A DNA stretch of 64,000 nt from Bactrocera neohumeralis (taxonomy: Eukaryota; Arthropoda; Insecta; Diptera; Tephritidae). Below, one piece after another: positions 52,658-63,894 of this stretch (its first letter is position 1; every line of letters starts with the position of its first letter). The translations under genes and the position numbers were made by a program. The notes beneath the pieces were generated by a model, which was not told where the DNA came from, did not search any database, and saw only the letters and a list, made by a program, of their open reading frames with translations. The stretch covers positions 18,009,341-18,073,340 of the forward strand of contig NW_026089624.1 of NCBI RefSeq assembly GCF_024586455.1, in the 5' to 3' direction.

Positions 52658-55260
52658 CTAGCTGACCCCGCAGTCGTTGTCCTGCGTGAAATTATGTGTT
52701 AAGAAATGATAAATTCAACTTTTTATGAAGTTGAATTTATCATTTCACTTTTTTTCAATGTATCGCAGCTTGATAAACAACATTTTTTGGTTTCTGTTCC
52801 GGTGTATAGAAAAGATGGTTTTCCAACTCGTGAGCAGGCCACGTATATCTGGCCGAGTGAAAAACATAGCATTTCCAAATGTATACCATACACTATGCGA
52901 CTATCCTTGTGTCTCAAATGCAATTTTCACTGGAAACTGAATACGTTTGAACTGAAATGGAAAATCGTTAGAACTCACAGGAATTCGTAGAATCAAGCAT
53001 TCTGCTCCTTTGTATTCGATAGCTGCGTCACAATCAGTCAGGTTCCATTACACAGTTTCGGCGCCTGAAGATTGTGGAACATAATAACGACAAATCCAAC
53101 TTTGAGACGCAAATGATGCGGTGGCATACCAAGCCTATTCAAAGAATTTAGAAATTCCACGATCGATCAATTTTTATGAGCGCAAGTCTCCCGGAATTTG
53201 ATGAATCTTCCAGTTTAAGTCAACAACATCGGTATTTTTGGCAGCTAACATTGCGCGTGTACTTAAGGAATTGTAGTTACGATAATTTGTCCAATGTCCG
53301 AATATTCGTGATGAGTTCATCTTTGGTGAGTTGGTAAAGGGAAGATGGAATTGATATCAAACCACCGGAAGTATCAACCGGAATTTACCCATTTCCAATT
53401 CTTAGCGAATACGATGTAAAATGTCTTCGGCAATGTCATTTTTGTTCGTATTCCATAATTGACGCTAATTTGATTGCTGATCATCGCGAAAAGTGTGCGA
53501 ACTTCATTCCAGTGATTATAATGTTCCAGCAATTGTAATTGTAATTGTATGTATAATATCAAGATATTTCCGAATAGGGCAAGTTCTTGCAAACGGTTCA
53601 CTGACGAAAGTTGAGAAAAAACTCGTAAATGTTAATTTTGTTGCTGGGGGTGTTTTCTCTGTCTGTACTGAATTCTCTGTGTTGAAATAGACTATTTGGT
53701 CATTCTCCAAATTAACTGCGAGACGCACAACAGTCGGAAAACGTTCATGAATCGCAAAAGTAAATACCATACAAAGCGCTTTATTGCAGTTCACGTATCG
53801 ACCGTATCGTTCAAGATCAGTAACCGCCATGTTGCTTCCTTTGGTGACGCATTTACACACGTATTTTATCGATTACACCAAATTGCAATACGCAACCTTG
53901 ACATGACTTTTGAATGTGAATTAGACAACAGTGGCGAATATGGTACGATCCATATGTTGTCGACTTCGATGTGTTGTTAACTTCGATATTCACGCCTCTA
54001 AATTGAATGCTAAATGTTCTGCCATTGTCATCTGGTGAGAGACGCTGATACATTGGATATCCATCATTTCTAGTTTATGTTTCCGAAAGAAAAGCACCTG
54101 GATAGTTTTTCGTACATTTATTGTCAGACATACAAACCGAAGTGGTATTGTGATGTCCGTAAGGTACATGAATCATATTGGTTTCGTATAATTCTGCTTC
54201 TATCTCTGGATCAGGAATTTCGGCATAAATAATTTCATCAATTTTATTTGGTGTAACCACCATCAAAAGAAGAATATGTGCGTGCGGCAAACCTCTCTTT
54301 TGCCACTCAACAGAGTACATCCAGCATCTAACAGCACTACATATACTACGTTGCTTTAAGATAAAGTTTACAAAACATCGCAACTGTTGTTTGAAAAGTT
54401 GTCCTCTGACATCGTGACAATCGCTTGCTGATTGCCCGCGATCCATAATTTCATTCGTATGTCATCGCATCCTGGGAATACTCGGTCATGTGCCATGGGC
54501 TGTCAATATACATACTTATGTTGATGCCAAAACGAACGCGACCTCTTCGTGGCATCGTAACAAATTTCAATCTGTAATTGAGCACTTTGTGTGAAACACA
54601 CATAACGTTTCACGGAATAAATTTCAATAATTTTTTTTGAATAACGGGAATAAAGAAAGCAAACGACAAATTGGACAATTGAAAAACAAAAGGAAAAAAG
54701 TTGAAAAAAAATTTTTGTATGAAAAAAGGTATATTTTTGGAATTGTCCAACTTTCCGACTTTTCCTCACGAAAAGCATACGGTTTTTTTATTTCTAAACT
54801 TTCCTCGATCCACAGCGAACAACCTCTGAAAACTTCATCAAGATTGGTTAAGCTGTTCTCGAGCATTACCGTTACTAACAGCATTCATTCGTTTGTATGG
54901 GAAAAATAAAAGGGCTCTTTTTAGGGGTTTTCCGGCAATTATTCGAATTTTCGCAACAAAAACCATCCTTGAGCCTCAACGAACATTTAAAAAAAAGAGT
55001 TGGCAAAATTGGTCCAGGCGTTTTTGAGTTATGCGCCAGCATTTAAAATCATGTTCGTTTTTGTTTCCTTTTTAAAATCGTATTTGAAAATTTATTTTCT
55101 TCATAATTTTTTTTTTCGGAAAATTTTCCAGAATTTTCTTAAGTATTCTCCTTGTTTGGGCGGAGACCTGTCCGAATTGGTGGTAATCACCGAAATCGGT
55201 CCAGGCGTTCTCCAGTTATAAGCGTAGTAACTAACGTAACTTTTTTTTTATATATATTGA
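52658..55260 (-). mobile_element. Helitron 2 (RepHel type, decayed), inserted in unit copy 3
   Basis: On the minus strand it starts TCAATATATATAAAAAAAAA at 55260 and ends CGCAGGACAACGACTGCGGG, GTCAGCTAG at 52658. The hairpin CGCAG/CTGCG and A|T flanks are present. Removal gives 'TTGTAAATGACTATTGTG', identical to 43918 in copy 1 and 47041 in copy 2. It is 2603 bp long and related to, but not identical with, Helitron 1. Confidence 0.95.
53374..54600 (-). pseudogene. Helitron 2 Rep/helicase protein fragments
   Basis: In order on the minus strand: 'KQQLRCFVNFILKQRSICSA', 'CWMYSVEWQKRGLPHAHILL' with the HUH histidines (about 54290), 'EIIYAEIPDPEIEAELYE' and 'CTKNYPGAFLSET'. Then 'GSNMAVTDLERYGRYVNCNK', 'FAIHERFPTVVRLAVNLEND' and 'FNTENSVQTEKTPPATKLTF' (53860-53600), and 'LLEHYNHWNEVRTLFAM'. 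The Rep part is better preserved than in Helitron 1; the helicase is largely missing. Frameshifts and stops occur throughout. The closest relative in the window is 50188-51620. Confidence 0.9.
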
Positions 55261-55720
55261 TGACTATTGTGCATGGCTATTGTGAATTGGCGCAACGTCT
55301 GCATTCATTCTTAACAAAAAAATGTAACAAATCTTTATAATTTAATTAGAAATTATAAAATATATTTAAAATTTACATTCCTCAACAATTTAACGTCAAA
55401 ATATGTATTTAAGTAAAATGACAGCTAGCACACTGTTGCAATTATATTTTTTATGTGTCATTGCACGAAAATAAACCTGGGTTTTGGTCTGACATATTTT
55501 ACAGCCATTGCAAATAAATTTCTGCCTGTTTTCGTTATTGTGCCGTTGCATCAAGAAGAAAATTCTGCAATTCGTGCACCGTGCAAGAGTTTTGCAAGAG
55601 CAAGATAATCCCCCTAGTAATAAAAATAAAATTGCACCTATTTATTTATGACTTCCACTTAGCCCAAAAAGTCCCGTCTCGCCTTTAATAAATTTTTCTT
55701 CAGGACACTTAAATACATAC
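55261..55720. repeat. Tandem unit copy 3, last segment
   Basis: It resumes at 'TGACTATTGTGCATGGCTAT' and follows copies 1 and 2 to 'GGACACTTAAATACATA', where a LINE fragment begins. Confidence 0.9.
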
Positions 55721-56393
55721 TCACGTCACTGTTGACAGTCATAACTTTGAAGTCGTAGATAATTTCGTCTATCTTGGAACCAGCGTAAACACCACCAACA
55801 ATGTCAGCCTAGAAATCCAACGCAGGATAACTCTTGCCAACAGGTGCTACTTCGGACTGAGTAGGCAATTGAGAAGCAAAGTCCTCTCTCGACGAACAAA
55901 AGCCAAACTCTATAAGTCGCTCATAATTCCCGTCCTGCTATGTATATAGTGCAGAGGCCTGGACGATGACAACAACCGATGAGTCGACGTCGAGAGTTTT
56001 CGAGAGAAAAATTCTGCGAAAGATTTATGGTCCTTTGCTGGTTGGCCACGGCGAATATCGCATTCGATGGGACCATGAGCTGTACGAGCTATACGACGAC
56101 ATTGACATAGTTTAGCGAATTAAAAGACAGCGGCTACGCTGGCTAGGTCATGTTGTCCGAGTGGACGGTAACACTCCAGCTCTGAAAGTATTCGACGCAG
56201 TACCCGCCGGGGGAAGCAGAGGAAGAGGAAGACCTCCGCTCCGTTGGAAGGACCAAGTGGAAAAGGACCTGGCTTCGCTTGGAATATCCAATTGGCGCCA
56301 CGTAGCGAGAAGAAGAAACGACTGGCGCGCTGTTGTTAACTCGGCTATAATCGCTTAAGCGGTTTCTACGCCAATTAAGAAGAAGAATGTATG
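55721..56393 (+). pseudogene. RTE-type LINE, 3' end of ORF2
   Basis: The plus-strand frame 'HNFEVVDNFVYLGTSVNTTN' and 'RTKAKLYKSLIIPVLL' shifts near 55945 into 'AEAWTMTTTDESTSRVFERK', 'ILRKIYGPLLVGHGEYRIRW', 'ELYELYDDIDIV', an in-frame TAG, then 'RIKRQRLRWLGHVVRVDGNT', 'GGSRGRGRPPLRWKDQVEKD' and a stop at 56356-56358. This is the post-RT C-terminal region of RTE-like LINEs, whose catalytic YADD lies further upstream. It is a 5'-truncated insertion ending in AAGAAGAAG, the short simple repeat typical of RTE tails. Confidence 0.85.
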
Positions 56394-57311
56394 TACTTTC
56401 ATAATATCCTAAAAAACTTAATATATTACAAGAATATTGTCTGTAAATTAAATTTCTTCATTTAAATTTTCATACGCATCTACATATTAGCACATAGTTA
56501 CATACATACATATGTAAGTGCAATTCAAATTCAAATCGTGATATTATCATTTATCAGTAAAAAGCGTGAGCTCACTGCTCTATATGTACATACATATGCA
56601 TATGTGTACGACATTGCCCAACAAATAATGTATACACAATCCAACATACAAATATGCGTACACATGTCAATATGTGCGTATGACATTCCCACACAAATAA
56701 TGCATTCACAACATACATACTTATATGCGTTCACATATAGATATGTATGTCACCCGCAAATATTACGAATATTGTTCTACAAAAACAACAATGGGTTCAA
56801 ATAGCATCAGCGGCGTCACAAGTCAATATGGCAGCCAAACAGTCGATGCCCAAATTTGTAGAAAAACACCGAACGACAATATTTTCATTCATGAACGCAA
56901 GCGCACTTTCAACAGGCAAACTTGCTTCATTCATAAAAACAGACGCCGACACATCTCCCCGAGCATGCCTTTGCCCACAAGCGTCTTTTCGCGACGATGG
57001 CAAAAGCTAAAAATCATAAATTGAACAACTTTCTGATGCTTCTTCACAGAAAGAAGTGACAAAAGTGGCAACATAGCCGTGTCGATTTACAATATTTGTC
57101 TAAAATATTTTTCCGTGACTCGCAAAAATCTGCGTCGATATGTATGCAAGCTCACACACAAACATACATATCTACGCTGGTTTGTTGGCGAAGCTGGTAC
57201 AGCGGCAAGGGAAGCAGTGGCAATTGGCGATCGTTCGTTTGTGTTTTCGGCACAGCTCGGATTTTCTACCAACAACACAATGTTGTGACGCGTCAGCTTT
57301 GGGCACATTGA
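56394..57311. other. No gene assigned
   Basis: CATACATA/TATGCG microsatellite text occurs at 56490-56750. 56790-57010 is less AT-rich with overlapping frames in both plus phases, none with a recognisable domain. It could be ordinary host DNA. Confidence 0.4.
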
Positions 57312-57498
57312 AGCGCTGAACACAATGAGCGCGACCGACTGCAAGCGACATCTGTCAATTATTACAATACACACGTTCTTAGGGACACAGTTATAGAGGC
57401 AGCTGCAGAACTACATAACTGTGTCCATAAGAACATGTGTATTCTTATATTTGGCAGATGTCGTTTGCAGTCTGTCGCGCTCATTGTGTCAGCACTGG
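57312..57498. repeat. 187-bp imperfect palindrome (long hairpin)
   Basis: The left arm 'GAACACAATGAGCGCGACCG' ... 'GGGACACAGTTAT' pairs with the right arm 'ATAACTGTGTCCATAAGAAC' ... 'CGCGCTCATTGTGTCAGC', with only a short loop near 57396-57411. The arms differ at several positions. It may be a small hAT-like MITE (outer text CAGTGCTG on one side) or a hairpin-RNA source. Confidence 0.8.
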
Positions 57499-58786
57499 AC
57501 TCTTTGACTTGAAAGCAAAAAATATGAGCTTCGCCATTGGTTGTTCGCGTCAACGGAAATTTCGCATGAAGCATTGAATGTACATATTTACATACATTTA
57601 TTGCATGCAGACAAATTTACGAACATTATGCTTATGGTTCTTATATTTGTTTACATGCACACATAATAATACATAAATGGGCAAATGTGCGACCGCTTGG
57701 TCATTTAACATGATATCGAAAAGTTTATTGACGAAAGCAAATATTTATTTAAGTATATTATTATACATATGAATGTCGTACCAAACCTATATAAAATGCA
57801 TAATTAGATAGTAATACAAATCTTATTGATATATATGTTTGCAAAGATTTTATGGAATTCATCATAAAATAGCTCAATTTTAGAATATATATGTACATAC
57901 TTACTTATGTGCTTTCATAACAAAATACATACATACATACATATGTATACCGATCTATAAATTACATACATATATGCAGCATCGTTTGCGCAAAGTAAAT
58001 ATGCGAATCTGTAAGCGTACATTCCTTAACATTGGAATTATTATTTTTCTCATTTAACACTGAAAATGCTCAATTCTGCTATTTTCGTGTCCCCTGATGT
58101 TAAGTGGTGAAACACGCTAATAATTTTCTGTGGTGAAACACGCTCATCCAAAACAGTAAATATCCCAAAATTGAAATATCCCTAAATTTTCGTCATCGTG
58201 AACCTTCTCTATAAATATACGTTCTCTGGCGATAGTAAGTTTAAGCACCTCACCAAAAAGATGCGCTTAAAAGTATGCAACATCTATATACAACTAGTTT
58301 TGGTGATATTTGAATAGCATACTGAGTTGGGCGTCGACCGTTCATAAGATTCAAGGTTGTACCAGAGAACGTATATTTATAAATATACGATATAAGTATA
58401 TATGTATTATAAATATACGTTCTCTGGTTGTACAGTAGATCATGCAGTAATTTATCTGGGCTCTCGACTGTTTGCTGATGGACAAGCTTATGTAGCACTT
58501 AGTCTTTGTAAATCTTTGGACGGTGCTCGAATTGAACAACTAGACTGTTGACAGGTAAAACCCCATATAACATTGAAGGTTTAGAAGAAATGATTCGATT
58601 AAGAAGTAATAATTCGTAAAGTCGTCAATAGAACTTGGTCGCAAATAATATAACAATTAGTCAGTGAAAGGTTCCGAGTAGATATTAAATGCTGCCTAAT
58701 TATCGATTTACTTAACCCATACTACATGTCATAGTTCATATTTTTCCAAATTTGGGGTTTCTCACATCAAACAAAAAAATTAAAAA
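57499..58786. other. No gene assigned; short repeated TATAAATATACGTTCTCTGG motif
   Basis: The motif occurs at about 58210-58230 and 58408-58428 and inverted at 58364-58390; the last two form a small palindrome. CATACATACATACATA lies at 57930-57945. No conserved coding sequence. Confidence 0.5.
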
Positions 58787-59025
58787 TAAATATAGTTTAA
58801 AAAAACTAAAAAACACGCTTTTAAAACATATCAAATTAAAAAGTGAAAAATAATTCCTGCATTATTGTGAGAAAAGTGTGGGGTGCTTGGTGACATATTT
58901 TTCATATATCGAGCATTACACGCTTTTCTCACAATAATGCAGGAATATTTTTCACTTTTTAGTTTGATACATATGTTTTAAAAGCATGTTTTTTGGTTTT
59001 TTTTAAACTATATTTACTATATATA
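58787..59025. repeat. Long imperfect palindrome, arms ~105 bp
   Basis: 'AAATATAGTTTAAAAAAACT' ... 'TTCCTGCATTATTGTGAGAA' on the left pairs with 'TTCTCACAATAATGCAGGAA' ... 'TTTAAACTATATTT' on the right. The spacer is about 45 bp. No known TIR or target duplication could be assigned. Confidence 0.85.
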
Positions 59026-60389
59026 AGATTTACATACCGGCCACCACGGGCACGCTTGCAGAAGTCCAGACGCTGAACCCAATTTCGACATTTTTCAACC
59101 ATGCTGCAATTTCACGTTCGATAAACTATTTGTGTTCGGAGTTTTGAGACGTCCACGAGAGGCATACCATAAACAAGTTCATAGTGGTGGATCACTCTAC
59201 ACTAATTTGTTGGAAAGCGAACCTCTTGATTTTACTGATAATTTGCATGTGATGTAAAAATTTTCCAAAAAAAAAAAATGTACTGGAGTGGCTTTCCTTA
59301 AGGGAAGGGTGGGTAAGGTTTGCATAGTAAAAAAAATTAAACTTTTTGCGAATTCATTTCTTAAATATGGATTGAGTAATTTTATTCGGACCTTTTGTAC
59401 ATTATTGAGCACACTTTTGACAATATAGGGAATTTTTTTTCGTCACTTTTTTAGGTTATAAATTTTAGACTCGTTATTCTTATAACTACTTTTTTTAAAG
59501 TTCGTGTTCACTGTCACTACTTGACCGATTCATTTCAAACTTTGTACACATTTTTGACGATTTTTGTATTTGCCATCCTCAAAGTGGCGGAATTTTTTAG
59601 TGGAAAATAGCAGTTTTCACTTTAAATGGCCGCCAACAATTTTTAAATGGAAAAAATTATCAGAGAACGATGGGTGGAAGATTTGATTATAATTTGACTA
59701 AATTAAACTAAATTTGACATAAAAAATACCCTAGTTTGTCAAAAGTAAATAAAATGGATTAACTATTTTTGCTTCAAAGTACTTATTATTTAACAAGTTC
59801 TTAAAATCAATCAAAAAAAAACTGTCCTTTATGTTAAAAAAACGAAGAATGTCCTCTATGTTTAAAAGTCTATAAATAGAACAAGAAAATTATAAAAAGT
59901 ATGACAATCCAGAGTTAAAAGGGTGTCCAACTTAATCCAGTGTGAGAGAGCCTCAAAATTAGCTTTTTTTTTATAACATTTTCTATTGAAGCGAGATTAG
60001 AAAAAAACTATTTCTTGGGCAATTCAAATAAAACGCCCAATTTGCATTTTCCATACCACTTATGAAGTACGCGATAGGCCGCATTACCGAAGTTATTTTT
60101 GGGTGATAGGTGCCCCAGTAGGCTTATAAAACAATTCACAGATAAATATATATAATTTAAAATTAACAAAAACAATATCATATCTTAGAAAGTAATATAC
60201 AATAAATAATATTTACAACTATAAAAATATATGTACATATGTACATAAGTATATACAAACAGCTGCAGGAAACTAAGTTGGTGCTTTACCGAGCGATAGG
60301 CAACTGGCGACAATAAAAATACACCTAAAACTATTGCTTTAAAAAACTATCATATCGCCGACGGTGGATTTGGCGATTACTATTAAAAC
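59026..60389. other. No gene assigned
   Basis: AT-rich. 59480-59660 ('CTTGACCGATTCATTTCAAA', 'CAAAGTGGCGGAATTTTTTA') has the feel of decayed TE sequence, but I cannot assign it. Confidence 0.4.
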
Positions 60390-61014
60390 AAGTAAAGTCG
60401 GGCTATGTTCGGGTGGAACCGAACATTTCATACTCTTGCAACTTGCAGGGACCAAAGCCAGGGAAATACCTTAAAGTCCCAAACATCAACCCGAGAATTG
60501 TAATCAAATTAACTTTATATAGTATATACAATTCATACACTGACCGCCATTGGCAAGGTTTGTTAGAGGTTCGAAATAATTATATGTATGTAGTACTATA
60601 TAAGAATTTGGGTAATTCGTAGAATTTCAGAAAAATTTGGGATTTAACTCTAGTACATCCAATATTATACGTTCAGTTAATTTTGACGAATGTTTGAAGT
60701 TCTTATGTTAGGTAGGTAGCAGATAGTATTGACCCGATTTTATCTATTTATTGCCAATACAACACGCAATTAAAAGGGCCACATACTAATAAAATGCTTC
60801 CAAGGTTACATAAAGTTCCTCACATACAATCACCAATCATATTGAGTAACCCAACCGGATGTTGGAAAATCCTTATATTAGTAAAATGGGAGGGTTTATG
60901 TCCGGTTGAAGCCCAATTCTATCTATTTAAGGTAAAAATACATATGTATACACTGTTACACGTAAACCACGCTCTATCAATTTTCTTAAATTAACTAACA
61001 TATTGGCCGATATA

Positions 61015-61816
61015 CGAGGGCTGCTATATACATATATTCTGGCCTAGGGCAACACTAAGTGTTGCCAGGTGCAATCTGACATTTCCATTGGAAAGTTTGA
61101 CATTTTTTAGCATAACATCACTCAGAACGTTTTGTCATTTAATCGTGAACTGTTTTATTTACAGGTAATTAAAAAATTCATATCGGCCAAAAAATGGAAT
61201 TAACTCGTGAACATTTTCGTGCGATCATTTTTCACAACTTTCGACGTGGATTATCACGACAAAAGTGCATCGATGAACTAAAATCTTTGTATGGCTATGA
61301 AGCACCATCCTATAGCACTGTGAAAAACTGGTACAACGAATTCAATCGTAGCCGACGCTCGCTCAAAGACGAATTCCGTGAAGGTTGTCCAAAAACAGCC
61401 GTTGTGCCAGAAAACATCGATGCCGTACGTGAACTGATAATGCAAGACCGTCATGTAACATACCTTCAGATAGAGGCATGCCTATGCATTTCTCCCACCA
61501 GCATACATTCGATATTGCATGAACACCTGGCCGTAAAAAAGGTTTGTTCTCGTTGGATCCCGCACAATTTGACAATCGTTAAAAAAAAGGCTCGTGTGGA
61601 TTGGTGTAAAGAAATGCTGAAAAAATACGATCGTGGCGCTTCAAAAGACGTTTATAAGATCGTCACAGGTGACGAATCATGGATCTATGCGTATGAGCCC
61701 GAAACAAAACAGCAATCGACAAAAAAAAAAAAAAAAAAATAAAAAAAACCATTTTCGTTGATAAATATGCCTATTTACATTATTAGGCCAGAAATATATG
61801 TATATAGCAACCTACG
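61015..61816 (+). mobile_element. Mariner element, 3' coding half deleted
   Basis: The TIRs CGAGGGCTGCTATATACATA and complement of TATGTATATAGCAACCTACG are flanked by TA (61013-61014 and 61817-61818). The transposase ORF is fused at 61720 to a poly-A tract and then to 3' UTR ('TTTCGTTGATAAATATGCCT'). The family 2 relative at 16258-16275 ('CCGACATATTCGGCATAA') shows the empty TA. Confidence 0.92.
61194..61742 (+). pseudogene. Mariner transposase, N-terminal half with first catalytic Asp
   Basis: From ATG 61194 there are 182 residues: MELTREHFRAIIFHNFRRGL, the first HTH ending 'YSTVKNWYNEFNRSRRSL', linker 'GCPKTAVVPENIDA' (Cys replaces the usual Arg of GRPK), HTH2 'VTYLQIEACLCISPTSIHSI', then 'KVCSRWIPHNLT', 'ARVDWCKEMLKKYD' and 'IVTGDESWIYAYEPETKQQS' with the first Asp of DD34D. 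It then runs into a Lys stretch encoded by the poly-A tract and stops. The other two Asp residues are deleted. The frame is intact to the deletion point, so this copy is young compared with most in the window. Confidence 0.92.
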
Positions 61817-62160
61817 TATTCGGCATAAAGTCACCTGGAAGTTCGAAAATCTTCAGATTAGGTGTATGGGGGCCGAAAGAAGTATTGGTCCGATACAACC
61901 CATTTTTAAAATACAGACATACCATCGTCAGAGAAGTATTATTCCTGAATTTCAAGTATTTCGTATATCTCACACATTGACCGATATTTTAAAATTATGT
62001 TTTATAGGAAGTAGACGGTGTTCTAGCCCGAATTCGCTCATTTTCACACCGTAACATAGGAATGTAAAAATAATGGAAAGTACCGAATTTGGTTGAAATC
62101 AGTGGAGTAGGTCCCAAGATATGTGATTTCCTTTAATATAAAAGAGACATCTCTCCGAAT

Positions 62161-62915
62161 AGGAGATTTGGAAAATATTCACCTGAGCGATATTTCTCTA
62201 GAAAAAGGATGTCAACAACAAATTTTAGCTTGACATCTGTCGTGAGAGGAAAAAGGAAAAAGTACTGAATGAAAATGTAAGTTTGATAAAAAAAAAAATC
62301 AGGAGATTAGCAATTTAAAATTTGATGTGAAAGAAATGTTGATAAAAATAATGTCTTTAGAGAGGGAAATTAAAAATTTAGGACGGGACTATAATTGGGG
62401 AAAAAATTGAAATTTAAAAACCTCTAAAAACTACCCTCGCCAATTTTTTTAATTATGCGGATGCTTCTGGTGCCTTTGCACAAACAAATCAAGGTCAAAA
62501 CCAAACGACATGATACGAGACTCTTTGATTCGAGAGAGCGTTGTCAAAATTCACAATTTTATAACATTTAGCAATGATGCCACTGAGGAAAAAATATGTT
62601 AGAGAATTTTTATTAATTTTTTTGGGAGTTTGTAATACAGGTAAGATATTTAAAAGGCTAACTTCGGTATAGTTTAGGGTGCTCAGTTCCCCTGTAGTTT
62701 TATACCACCATGAAAGAAAAAATTTAAAACGTTATCAAAGTTCATATTATATAAGCTGTTACACAGCAAATATTACAAATAAATAAATAGGTAAAAGTTA
62801 CACTTAATATTTGCATACAGTCACTCACATTGAAAGTCGGGGAAAGCGCAAAACGAAATTTCTACTTATAATAAAATTCTAATGAAAAAAGATATTCAAC
62901 CCGATCTTTATTTTA
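62161..62915. other. No gene seen
   Basis: AT-rich, with a G/A-rich stretch at 62220-62410. No conserved ORF. Confidence 0.4.
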
Positions 62916-63290
62916 TGTTATTTCAAAAAGATTAACTGTTACTGTTAGTTGCTGTGCAGGAGTTTTGATTAATTTTGGGCAGTTATACAACAACCAACTT
63001 TTTACATCAAGCGCCGAATGTTTTGGATCGTTGTCGTGATAAAACTGAAAGTTGTTTTCCATACGAAGTTTTTGCACGCTTTCTTTCAAAATATACATAT
63101 TTGTTCATTATGCCATTTATAAAATGTAAATTTCCAACTCCTGAAGCCGCGGTACACCCAGACCATTACTGAGTTACCACCGTGCTTCACTGTTTTTCTT
63201 AAATTTTTGGCATCAAGTTCTTGATTTGGCTTACGCCACACTTTACTTCTACCATCACATCCGAATAAATTAAAATTATTCTCGTCTGTA
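62916..63290 (-). pseudogene. Tc1-like transposase, catalytic core fragment
   Basis: On the minus strand: 'FTDENNFNLFGCDGRSKVWR' with the first catalytic Asp, 'LRKTVKHGGNSVMVW', one-base frameshift near 63155, 'AASGVGNLHFINGIMNKYVY', then 'FQFYHDNDPKHSALDVKSWL' with the second Asp and 'LIKTPAQ', where it breaks off before the third acidic residue. The right end is cut by the Helitron 5' end at 63291. N- and C-termini are missing. Confidence 0.88.
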
Positions 63291-63890
63291 AATCTATATA
63301 TGTATATAAAAGAAAGTTATTGTTAGTTACACCATTTATAACTCAAGAAGGGCTTAACCGATTTGGCTGAAAATTGGTGGGGAAGTAGCTTAGAACCAGG
63401 GTAAGGACATAGGATACCTTTTATCTCTTTATGTGAAAATTTAATACAACTCAAAAATACAAAAATTATATATCAAATAATAAGCATTTCTTCAAAATTT
63501 TAATATTTCATTTCTTCAAAAAAAGAAATAATAATAACAATAAAAAAACCTCACATCTATATATACAAAAAGAAAGTTATTGTTAGTGACACCATTTATA
63601 ACTCAAGAACGGCTTAACCGATTTGGCTGAAAATTGGTGGGGAAGTAGCTTAGAACCAGGGTAAGGACATAGGATACTTTTTTTTATCTCTTTATGTCAA
63701 AATTTAATACAACTCATAAATACAAAAATTGTATTTCAAATCATAAGCATTTGTTCAAAATTTATGTTTGTAGGAATCATTTGAATATACATTTTTAACA
63801 GATTTTTCCTAAAAAATAATAAAATTGCTAAGTATTTGGAATAGTAGAAAATAACTGCAACCAAATACGCAGTGAAATAGATTATAACTG
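63291..63890 (+). repeat. Two successive Helitron 5' ends
   Basis: TCTATATATGTATATAAAAG at 63291 and TCTATATATACAAAAAGAAA at about 63557 each lead into the same ~130 bp ('GAAAGTTATTGTTAG', 'GGCTTAACCGATTTGGCTGA', 'AAATTGGTGGGGAAGTAGCT', 'AGGGTAAGGACATAGGATAC'). This is the Helitron 5' terminal type also seen inverted in the tandem units. No 3' end is seen for either copy inside the window. Confidence 0.75.
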
Positions 63891-63894
63891 GCTC

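Larger units (their letters stand above)
60390..62160 (+). mobile_element. Dispersed repeat, family 2, interrupted by a mariner
   Basis: The head 'AACAAGTAAAGTCGGGCTAT' and the palindrome GTTCGGGTGGAACCGAAC at 60407-60424 match 16127. The body resumes after the mariner at 61819 with 'TTCGGCATAAAGTCACC' (compare 'TTCGGCATAAGGTTTG' at 16268) and runs to about 62160. Confidence 0.7.
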
